The notes beneath the pieces are model-generated. The model searched no databases, was not told the DNA's origin, and saw only the letters and a program-made list of their open reading frames with translations. Made by a program: the position numbers and the translations under genes. From contig CM049321.1 in NCBI GenBank assembly GCA_026874595.1, positions 46,183,797 to 46,247,796 on the forward strand: a DNA stretch of 64,000 nucleotides, in the 5' to 3' direction. The stretch is from Sipunculus nudus. Its lineage: Eukaryota > Annelida > Sipuncula > Golfingiida > Sipunculidae. This document shows positions 55,934-64,000 of the stretch, piece after piece. The number at the start of each line of letters is the position of its first letter. The first letter of the stretch is position 1.

Positions 55934-58145
55934 CTGCAATAGAAAGAGGTATACACCTTGTAATCATTGTACTCTCTTTACAGATAAGAATTAATAAATA
56001 AAAGATATGTGTATTGTGATTTATGTACCATAAAGAACAGCAGGTAACACTTCTTTAGTTAAAGGATAAGCAAGATAGACAAGAAAATAATTATATATTA
56101 AATAAATTTTATTTTTTTTTAAAAATTTAAACATATTATTCAGCATCAATTGGTTAATATGATATACATGTATAAGGAAATCCATTCCAACTTTTTTGTT
56201 CATTGCTAGGCAGGCTCACTCAAAAATAACCTGTCAGGTACCAGAAAAACTTGTGTAAAAAAAAAAATTCGTTTTTGTTGTTTCAGAAAACTACTCAGTG
56301 AAAATTCTAACATTAAGGAACTATAAAAATATCACTTAAATTTATGCAATCTTGTTGATTGGGGGCTTAAGAGGGCAGTTCCCGAAAATTATTTTATTGG
56401 TTGGGTTAAGGTTTATTTTAGGCATCGTGAAAATAAATTTTCACTTTAATTTTTCTCCTTTTTTTGTATAATTGGAACATTATACTGTATTGTCACTTTC
56501 TTCAACTGAGAAAATCCTCCTTTGTATTTTTACCTGATATGTAAAATACTTTTAAATAACGTACCTGCATACTGCACCAGAGAAAAATAGTTCATCGACA
56601 GGCACGGTACATAATGCTGTTTTAATTTACTCTAATAATGACAGAGCGATCAAATTATATTGTCTACGTCTCCACATGAAACGTCATACGGGTGGGAAAT
56701 ATCCGTTTACATAAAGGAAGGTTCGTGGGTTTTTTTAAGGCTATTAATAAAATTAAGCCTATAAAAATTGACGTAGACAAAAGTAGTTAAAAGTAAACGT
56801 TAATATCAAAACAAAGACTGTATACACGGTCGATTTAATTTCATGCGTGTTCTGATCAGTTGTGGCCGGTACATTCATCAGAAACCGGCTTCTCCGAAAA
56901 CCCTGTCATGATCAAGACAGAACTGACACACACAATGCAAATCTTGCAATACCAAACATCTGAATTGTGGAGATCGTGCGCTGGACATCGTCAGTGCAGG
57001 TTCCATTATTCATTACATCTTATGACATAGGGACTTATTCCCCTGCCTAATTTGATTTATGAACACACGGTGCCTCCGTGGTGGTAGCTTAAAACGATCT
57101 TGATAACCATTATTAGCGATGTCAGTGAAAAATTTCCCGCCAAACCTGTCATGAATGAAGTCACATGGGGTGGATTTTTACTATGAACCACTTACTGGCT
57201 CTCTATATATGGCGCGTTATAGCTAAGCCAATCACAAAAACGTATGCGTGGTCTTGGCACGGGTTTATGCAAATCAAGTTCAATCAACTTGTCACCTGGA
57301 TTAAATGTTAACATCGCCGACTGGCAACCTTCATTAAATACGATGGCGATCAGCTTGCGCATTATTTGTATTCAAATGAGAACGATTTCTTCTTGCTTAA
57401 TATGTTCTCCGCAATTCGCCAATTTTTCATAACTATTTGCGCATATTAATATGTCAGTTTGCATTGATCTCGCGCTGTAGCGTGCAGGCTCGGATGAAAT
57501 TTTTGGAAGGGGTGCAGCAGCTAGCAGTTTTCTCCATCTCACGTACGAGTCTACATATCGTTTTAAAGGCTCAAATTAAGTGATCATCAGAAGCTTAGAA
57601 CTGTATGGAGATCAAGGCAGATAACGAACGCAACAAAAAGGCTATTTTATTCCACATGTAGGCAGATTTTTACAGGCCCATCTGGACTTGCATCTTCTCA
57701 AATACGCGTATATACGGGTCCAAGACGGCGCGTGTATTCACTTTATCATATCACTAACTTGTGCCATAAATGCGGCACGTTTGTTATAAAACCGACGTTG
57801 TCAGGTACCGTCGCTGCCTTCCATGCGATATTTATTTTAAATTCGCGCCAAATAAACCAGGCAGAGATACCTACATTCTACCAATGTGTCAAGACTAAAT
57901 GCTTAAAATTCCAAAAATTTTCATGGCAAAACTTGGTTTCGCCAGTGTGGCTAATAAAATTATTAAAGACCAATGACAGTTCGCCAACGTCCACCGTGTT
58001 TTTCTTTCACCCCTGCCTGACTGTCGGAATAGGCTTGTGGCCAACATGCACAATGAGTGGTATTCGCAAGTTGATTATAATTTGATATCTTTATGTTCAT
58101 CGGTAAGACCTGAATATCTGTGGCCAATAACTGCAGTAAACTCAC

Positions 58146-58171
58146 CTGACGTATGATGCCAGCGGTCTCAT
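58146..58171 (-). CDS. Possible first coding exon
   Basis: ATG at 58171 gives MRPLASYV and then a consensus donor, GTCAG|GTGAGT (58145-58140). The upstream minus-strand sequence is CpG-rich with a perfect CRE. It is only eight codons, so this rests mainly on the donor quality and context. Confidence 0.25.
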
Positions 58172-58316
58172 AGTCTTGAAATCTTGGATAGATTTGGCTG
58201 TCAGAACTCAGAAATTGTTTCTCGGACGCTGCGGCGTCGATGTTGCTATAACGTCATAATCTGTACTTCCACTGTGACGTGTATTTCTGTTGAACTAGGT
58301 GATGCGATTCCCACTA

Positions 58317-58324
58317 TGACGTCA
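58317..58324. promoter_or_regulatory. CRE-type palindrome TGACGTCA
   Basis: Perfect full CRE (CREB/ATF site), with ACGTCA half-sites close by at about 58249 and 58276 (as TGACGT). It lies about 150 bp upstream of the possible first exon. Confidence 0.45.
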
Positions 58325-58739
58325 CAGCTACTGCGCTTGCTGATTGTAAGTTCCAGGATACTGATGACCCAAACTTCCTGATTAGCTTAATAAGTTTACT
58401 GTTGGGGGGGGGGGGGGGGGGGTGTAATTCTGGTCGTTTTGACAGAAATTAAAAAAATTAACAATACCAAATATGAAAACAATTTCAAACGACCCAGTAA
58501 ATTCAGTTTAATTAATAATATTTATATAAACTTATAAAAGCCAATAGTTTGAGCAAGTTGATATATATTTAGGCCTACTATTTGCCTAATAATGTGAATC
58601 CTTTTATTTTTTTTTATCTTTTAATTAATATATTTTCTTCATGTTTTCACTACATATCTTGAATTAATGGTAACCTTTTTACAATATAAATTTTGAAGTG
58701 TGAAGGTAGAGAATTCAGGACTTCAAAGACGATAAAGTT

Positions 58740-59280
58740 TATTCAGTATGATTCCAGTACATTGTTCAAGTGCTCACTGACATGCACACTCATACATTAT
58801 GAAGTTTTGACAGCATGATTACAGCATGGTCTCAATTTTTTAAAGTTTTTAAAGCAGGGTTCCAGTATGGTGATGAAGGCACACTCTTTATTTTCTAAGT
58901 TTTTATAGTATGAATACAGCATGGTGCTGATTAGTTTTAAAGTTTTTACAGCATGGTTCCAGCAAGACGATGAAGTTTTACAGTATGATTCCAGTGTACT
59001 TCTCCTGTTACCGGGGTGAATACAGTATGAAAACAGCATGGCTTGCCAATGTCAGATATATTTGCAGAGTTTTTCCAGTACAAAAACAGTAATGTGGTGG
59101 TCATCCATTCTGTTTCCAGTATGAATATCCAGCATGAAATATGTACACACTGGAACAATGCTGATATTTTCCAGTATAAAAACAGTATTTAGGCATAATT
59201 TGCATATCCTGTACAGCATGGTATCTGCATGGTTACAGCAAGTTTTCAGTATGTACTGTAATTTGCAGTACATGCTGTTT
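58740..59280. repeat. Degenerate CAGTATGATTCCAG repeats, right block
   Basis: The same modules as the left block, ending next to the inverted CCCTTACCG terminus. Confidence 0.85.
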
Positions 59281-59471
59281 TTCGGTAAGGGCTGTATTGA
59301 TTTTGTTTGTAGGTTCGACGTACTATAAATAGGTGTCGGGATATTCTTCTTGTATATAGGGACAAGCCTATGAATAAAAAGAATTTGGTCTCAGATATTA
59401 AGAAATTAGTCCTGAAAGATCGAAGATTTGTGCCTTATATGGTGGCCTTCAATTATTTATCAATATATAAC

Positions 59472-59473
<2 letters not shown>

Positions 59474-59521
<48 letters not shown>
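59474..59521. repeat. (GA)n microsatellite
   Basis: Uninterrupted GA dinucleotides. Confidence 0.95.
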
Positions 59522-59524
<3 letters not shown>

Positions 59525-59734
59525 TATAACCATCAGCTAGAGTACAGGTACAACCTGAACATGATAAATCATATCTGGGTCAGGGAGGCAGCAGGCACGG
59601 AATTTATATACAGGAATTTATATACATCTTCTAGTATATACTGACAGACGAATGATGGACGATCCTATATCGCTATATAGCTCAGTTGACTGTGTTAAAA
59701 ATTGATAAAATCTAGAGAAATAGTATGAACTCAC

Positions 59735-59841
59735 CTTGTACAAATATCCTCCCCGTTTGCTTGGGGTATGCTTGAGGGTCTCGGCTATCTGTAGCTCGAT
59801 TTCGCTTTCGCTTACATTTGTATGGACTCTCCTGCAGGCTT
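59735..59841 (-). CDS. DUF4806-like gene, third visible exon
   Basis: A phase-compatible exon: preceded by AG at 59843-59842, it completes the codon left open by the previous exon and reads ACRRVHTNVSESEIELQIAE and then TLKHTPSKRGGYLYK before a perfect donor, CAAG|GTGAGT. The S-E-S-E-I-E...L-K-H-x-P ending corresponds to the last part of the DUF4806 domain as I remember it. The acceptor has a weak pyrimidine tract, so the 5' edge is tentative. A further exon must lie to the left. Confidence 0.5.
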
Positions 59842-59883
59842 CTCTAATTTATCGAAATGTGTGGCTTATAAACAGTTATATAC

Positions 59884-59887
<4 letters not shown>

Positions 59888-59931
<44 letters not shown>
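59888..59931. repeat. (TA)n microsatellite
   Basis: In the intron between two exons of the DUF4806-like gene. Confidence 0.95.
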
Positions 59932-59933
<2 letters not shown>

Positions 59934-60175
59934 TACTAAAATATAATAAATATTCAAACAATTATTTCTGATGGTTACTTTTGACACTTTTTTATGCTGA
60001 AGGCTTTTAAATTTTTTTACTATTGACAAACCTAAAATTTGTTAAATCTTAATAAAATGCTGATAAATGTATCAAAAACTGAGAGATCTCATGATAATAT
60101 ATGACAGTTTTCTAAATGGAGGGTTATCCATACAACTCGGACCGAAAATAACAGTGCAAGTTAAGGAATACATAC

Positions 60176-60335
60176 TGTAGATAAGCCTGTTCAGAGGAAG
60201 TTCTTCAAAGGACCTTTTGTTTTTTCGTCCTTTCATGTTGAAGCTGGACCACAGGTTGTATGTCCCAATCTTTTGCAGCATTCTCCTAACGGTGTCACCA
60301 CAGTTGTGCCCGCCTATGCCAGTCATCAAGGTAAC
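60176..60335 (-). CDS. DUF4806-like gene, second visible exon
   Basis: Acceptor TTTTGACAG, then VTLMTGIGGHNCGDTVRRML, IGTYNLWSSFNMKGRKNKRSF and EELPLNRLIY, and donor TACA|GTATGT. The GG-N-D-VRR-L, W-S-F-KG-K-KR-F and L-x-I order is the core of DUF4806, a roughly 80-residue metazoan domain of unknown function found in lineage-expanded, probably mobile-element-associated proteins. Phase 0 in, phase 1 out. No stop or frameshift. Confidence 0.6.
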
Positions 60336-60836
60336 CTGTCAAAAGAAAAAAATATATATCAGGATTGCAAATGTATCAATATTTAATATTAATGTTAAAA
60401 AAATGCTATATTTAAAAAAATCCATTTTAAAATATTGATCAAAGTCATTGAATCAGAATATCCTATAAACAGACCAGCCAACTAGTCTTAATCTTATTTA
60501 GTCTGATTTTAAAGTTTTTTTTTAAAGCAGAAAATCAGAAGCAGAAAAAATTGTAAGATTTCTTAATATTTTGGGAACGAGGAAGTTCACTCTACTGATC
60601 AGTAGTATTCTTGCCAGTAATGCCACATGAGTCAATGGATGATCTTGAATCTGAATTTAAGATGTACAAATAGACAGCAGCATTCAGATCAAGGATGATT
60701 CAAGCATTGAGCCTCAAGGGGTTCTGCTCCTGGACCCACGCCATGTTCTTGAACGAGGAACCCAACCAGGGTCCTATAAATAGAAATTTTTCTTTAATAA
60801 TAACGTATTTGAAATAAATAAAATCTAAATACATAC

Positions 60837-61060
60837 CAATTTTTTGCGGAAAGCTGAATCTTCCAGCTTTTTGCAGAAATTTTCCAGTTCTTCCACTTTA
60901 TCAAATGGTTTTGCAATAATGTCCTCGATGAGAACTGCCTCCATCCCTGGACCTATAGGTCTTGACCTAGAAGAACTGGATAGCTGACACAGCAGAGTTG
61001 GCATTTCTTTTTGATTTTCGATGACTTCTTTCATCATCATCGTCATTTTTGTTTTGTAAC
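60837..61060 (-). CDS. DUF4806-like gene, first visible exon
   Basis: Acceptor TTTCTTTCACAG, then a linker beginning YKTKMTMMMKEVIENQ with a Ser-rich patch, followed by FDKVEELENFCKKLEDSAFR-KKL and donor AATTG|GTATGT. The sequence before the core, P-x-x-x-V-E-E-L-x-x-F-x-x-x-L-x-x-x-x-F-R-x-x-L, is the usual DUF4806 lead-in. The exon ends in phase 0, matching the next one. Upstream exons are not identified; the region before it holds a repeat and another gene's end. Confidence 0.55.
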
Positions 61061-61129
61061 CTGTGAAAGAAAAGTCTCTTGATAAACCATTTCTGTGGGG
61101 TGATAACTGAGGGGATATTGGTTATCTAC

Positions 61130-61400
61130 ACTCTAAGAAAAAAGGGTTCTACCTAGAACCCAAAAGGGTTCTTCGGAGTGGACTGAGTGGGGAACCTTAA
61201 AGGGTTCTTTCTGGAACCTCCAAGGCAAGGTTCTTCAAAGAACCTTCCAGGGGTTCTTTCAAAGAACCTTCCAGGTTCCATCTGGAACCACATCAAAGGT
61301 TCTAGGAGGAACCCTTCCAGGTTCTTTAGAGTGGACTGAGTGGGGAACCTTAAAGGGTTCTTTGAGGAACCTTGTCCTATGGTTCTTTCTGGAACCTTAT
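61130..61400. repeat. GGGTTCT / GGAACC fold-back repeat
   Basis: Repeated AAGGGTTCTT and GAACCTT(CC) modules in both orientations, beginning CTCTAAGAAAAAAGGGTTCT. Similar sequences are common interspersed repeats in fish and marine invertebrates, from memory. The block GGAGTGGACTGAGTGGGGAA occurs twice in variant form (about 61174 and 61328). Confidence 0.8.
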
Positions 61401-61823
61401 TTTTGATATAGGGATTCATCTTTTGGGTCATTTGATGCAGAGGAACACTGATATATTGGAATCTTATAATGGATACAGGGAATCATCTTCTGGATCATTT
61501 TTAGCAGAGGGGCAGAGGGACATCTTTAGAAGTATTCTTTCTGTGAAGGCCAATATTTTTGTCTAAGTGATTATATGACATACTGAATAATTATTAATTT
61601 CATCTAAGTGCATGCCATTTCTTCTTGGGGTATGGAAAGGGATATGAAGGGAAGGAAGTATTAAAGGAAAAACACAATTCCTAAATAAAAAATCATTTAT
61701 TTAAATAACACATTCTTCCTTCAATCCACATTTAATCAATCACCAGTAGTTTTATTAGCTATATACTCCACAATATAATTTCTTTAACTTTGAGTTATCA
61801 TAAACAGTTCAGCACCAGTTCTT

Positions 61824-62128
61824 TTAATTTAGTCCAAGCTGACCACACACTCTGACTATTGATGGACGCAGATTCTTTGGTGCCTCTGGTAATGTGAAAA
61901 CCTTTGTGTGGAGGAAATCCAAGGTGTTCTTTATGTTCTTCTGGTATGTGATACTGAAAACGAAATATAGTCCCATTACAACACTGATGGCTGTCATTGT
62001 GTCCATGCATGTGTCCTCATTGATAACAACGGTTTTGTCAACTGAGATCGAAACACTTCTGGCAGAAAGGGGGTCCCTTCTTCTGTGCAGTTGTTGAACA
62101 CAGCAGTTGGGGTCAACTTTGCATCATC
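61824..62128 (-). pseudogene. Terminal exon of an unrecognised gene, with one frameshift
   Basis: After an acceptor ATATTTTTCAG the exon opens with DDAKLTPTAVFNNCTEE. The protein-like continuation is DPLSARSVSISVDKTVV, then MTAISVVMGLYFVFSITYQK and FLHTKVFTLPEAPKN, ending VCGQLGLN and a stop. The two parts lie in different frames, and the switch falls at GGGACCCCC (62069-62077), a homopolymer context. The second part resembles the C-termini of large uncharacterised SAM-type proteins of fish and invertebrates (a V-x-V-D...A-x-x-x-L-x-x-x-Y-F-V-x-x-I-x-Y-P/Q-K pattern). An assembly error at the homopolymer could also explain the shift. Confidence 0.45.
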
Positions 62129-62462
62129 CTGAAAAATATAAAATATTGATTTGAAATATAGTGTTTACAGAACAAGTGCATGTGATTCTTCAGTTAATAG
62201 GATATCAATATGATAGAAATAAAAAGACCTTATAGCAAAAACTAGTTTAAGGGGCACTGGTAGTGGAAGTACACTTAATTTTAACAATTTTACTTATTAT
62301 CATTTTTTTAATTAACTATTTCTTTTATTTCATTTTACAATATATTAATTGACTACAACCAAAATGTCAATGATTCCAGTCAAATCAAAGCTTTATAAAC
62401 ATACAATCTGAAATATTAACAATAATGTAGATTTAATATATAAATTAAATAGTTGCTGGTAC

Positions 62463-62543
62463 CTGCTTCATGACAAAGAGGCCGTCTCCTTTTTTCTTTC
62501 AACAGAGTGGGCAACAGTAGAGCTGCTGCATTCATGGATAGGT
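62463..62543 (-). CDS. Possible penultimate exon of the same gene
   Basis: Acceptor TTTTCATTTCAG, frame LSMNAAALLLPTLLKEKRRR-PLCHEA, and donor GCAG|GTACCA. In the family mentioned for the next exon, a similar (R/H)-S-x-x-A-L-x-x-LP-x-x-L-x-E block precedes the C-terminal exon. The phase (one base left over) does not fit the next exon's best frame exactly. Confidence 0.35.
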
Positions 62544-62854
62544 CTGAAATGAAAAAATGAAGATATTTTACAAAAGTATACATTATGAAAGTTACTCTTG
62601 GTTATTATTGCCTTTCCAGGTCTCCTTGTACCTGTACTCCCCGACATATCTGAAAGAAAATCTGAGTGAAACTGTTAATTCATATAAAAAATATATATGT
62701 AGCACAGCATCATGACATATATAACATTATCCCCTGGACTGTATTTGTCTTGATATAGATTTAATGGACAAAGGTCTATAACCAATATATATACCAAAAT
62801 TAGATAGTAATGAAAATGAATGCCTAAATTATCAAGGGGCCCATGTGTCATGTG

Positions 62855-62857
<3 letters not shown>

Positions 62858-62907
<50 letters not shown>
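62858..62907. repeat. (AT)n microsatellite
   Basis: Directly left of the MITE below. Confidence 0.95.
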
Positions 62908-62909
<2 letters not shown>

Positions 62910-62928
62910 AAATATAATAACACATATA

Positions 62929-63739
62929 CAGTAGAGCGCCGTTTTTTCGTAAGCGTCGGGGGACAAGCTTTTTGTTCGTAAAAACGACATTCGGAAATGC
63001 GGACAAGGGTCTAGCGGCAAGTTAGTACGACAGTAATGATTAACTTAATGCCATTTTACCCGAGAAACACGGTGTTTCTTTTCGATATTCGTAATTGACG
63101 ACCTGGACGTATAAAAAAATATTGGGTTATTGCTGAGCAAAATTGGCAAAAATCAGTCTAACCTGCTTTTCGGATACGTGCGTGCTATTTTTTTTTTCAT
63201 CAAATTCAATGGAGTTAAAGGTCAAATGACATCGCATAGGAACACGGTGTTTCTTATCAATCTACGTAATTGAAGACGGGAACATTTAAACCTGCTCGAG
63301 CACAAGCGTTTCATGAATTATACCTCACCAGTGCTGATGCGAGTAAACTGCTCAGTTATTTGGCATGACATCCTGTCCCAAGCCGACTAACTATGCTTGA
63401 TTGAATACAAACGAGATGTGATTGATAACACACACGTGCTCTTGGATAAACTGCTCGGTCGCTTGCTGGGGGTGCAGGGGGCCGAGCGTTGCGGGGCTAG
63501 CTGTAGTTTTCACACCTTTGCCCCAGTGCCAACATCGGCACAGAATTAATTAATGAGGGGCACCACTTGGCTTAACACATGACTGGAGGCTTAGTGACTC
63601 GTAATTACAATACTCATTTTAGGTTTTTACATACTTGAAATATGTTTTGGAAAAACAAATACATTTTCGGTTCCCCATTTTAATTTTCTGAAAAACGAAT
63701 TTTCGGAAATTCGGCATTCGGATATACGGCCCTCTACTG
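62929..63739. mobile_element. TA-flanked MITE (Tc1/mariner-pogo type)
   Basis: Termini CAGTAGAGCGCCGT and the reverse complement of CAGTAGAGGGCCGT (13 of 14 bases match) are each flanked by TA (62927-62928 and 63740-63741). The TA duplication and CAGT(A)-type ends fit the Tc1/mariner/pogo group. 811 bp, no transposase frame. An internal block AACACGGTGTTTCTT occurs twice (about 63066 and 63241). Confidence 0.85.
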
Positions 63740-63741
63740 TA

Positions 63742-64000
63742 TTATCTACTATTATTATTATCATTACTACCACAAATGCAGAACTTTCTCCAAGGCAGGG
63801 ATATGATGTCATAACTGCTTATGTTTGCAGAAAGCTGGCTGAGAAACCCGGCAGAAAGAAAGCATGGGTTTATTGTTATTGTTGCCTGGGTTTGACTAAA
63901 TTGCACCTTGTTTTTGTCCCGGTTGGAATGATTGACCTATAAAATAAACAAACTGTGTAAAGACCTGCTGTTTGACTGCCTCTCTCTGAAATTGTCTCTC
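63742..64000. other. Unassigned stretch to the window edge
   Basis: No feature recognised. Confidence 0.4.

Larger units (their letters stand above)
56550..58380. other. CpG-containing unique core
   Basis: Distinctly richer in CG dinucleotides than the surroundings and free of family A-E repeats. It includes a CRE-like site and a possible first exon (below). I see no long reading frame with a recognisable domain. Confidence 0.4.
54675..59291. mobile_element. Region bounded by inverted CCCTTACCG termini
   Basis: CCCTTACCGAAAACAGC at 54675 and the reverse complement of CCCTTACCGAAAAACAGC at 59291 form inverted ends differing by one A. Next to each end lie hundreds of bases of degenerate CAGTATGATTCCAG / CAGCATGG modules (54.68-55.6 kb and 58.74-59.28 kb). 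It could be one 4.6-kb DNA transposon with repetitive subterminal regions, or two fold-back elements in opposite orientation. No transposase is visible and I see no clear target duplication. Confidence 0.5.

Noticed and set aside
57732-58085. 117-codon plus-strand frame in the CpG-containing core
   Set aside because: Composition and lack of any motif give no support beyond length.
61153-61431. Open frame with repeated FFE/NPLRFPTQST
   Set aside because: Lies wholly within the GGGTTCT fold-back repeat.

Overview
This is animal nuclear DNA: AT-rich, no bacterial-type operons, GT-AG introns, tRNA-derived SINEs, a Ty3-type LTR retrotransposon, long (AT)n and (GA)n tracts, and DNA-transposon debris everywhere. 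The hairpin-and-GTCC-tract repeats look like those I associate with bivalve and other molluscs. I infer a marine mollusc, probably a bivalve, but cannot confirm the species.

Layout. 1-5.3 kb: mostly unassigned AT-rich DNA, with a possible coding end at 1-87. 5.3-10.2 kb: a SINE and then a minus-strand graveyard of three transposases and one YqaJ-type nuclease. 11.56-23.92 kb: five mobile elements nested inside one another, containing 178-bp and 336-bp tandem arrays. 24.0-24.9 kb: a dead MULE-type transposase. 26.7-30.3 kb: a decayed multi-exon gene on the minus strand, one exon of which is split by a 2.6-kb element. 30.7-35.6 kb: an inverted element carrying a second element, a truncated third one and a piggyBac-like MITE. 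36.3-38.3 kb: a decayed 69-bp coding minisatellite and a SINE with 14-bp target duplications. 38.9-42.6 kb: another nested element. 43.3-47.4 kb: element fragments and unique DNA. 47,494-53,568: a complete but inactivated Ty3 retrotransposon (minus strand). 54.7-59.3 kb: a region bounded by inverted CCCTTACCG termini, with a CpG-containing core and weak exon signals. 59.7-62.6 kb: minus-strand exons of a DUF4806-like gene and of a second, frameshifted gene. 62.9-63.7 kb: a TA-flanked MITE.

How it fits together. The main discovery is a set of five repeat families (called A-E here) with no shared terminal sequence but one shared plan: a 5' hairpin, a GTCC-rich tract, a tandem-repeat body often carrying the palindrome GGTGGCGCCACC, then an internal copy of the 5' end in reverse complement, a second hairpin and a 3' end CTAG or CTTG. 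Insertions lie in T tracts or at A|T. The plan resembles helentrons and Helitrons. No Rep/helicase coding region is visible here, so all copies would be non-autonomous. Paired empty and occupied sites inside the window support several of the insertions directly.
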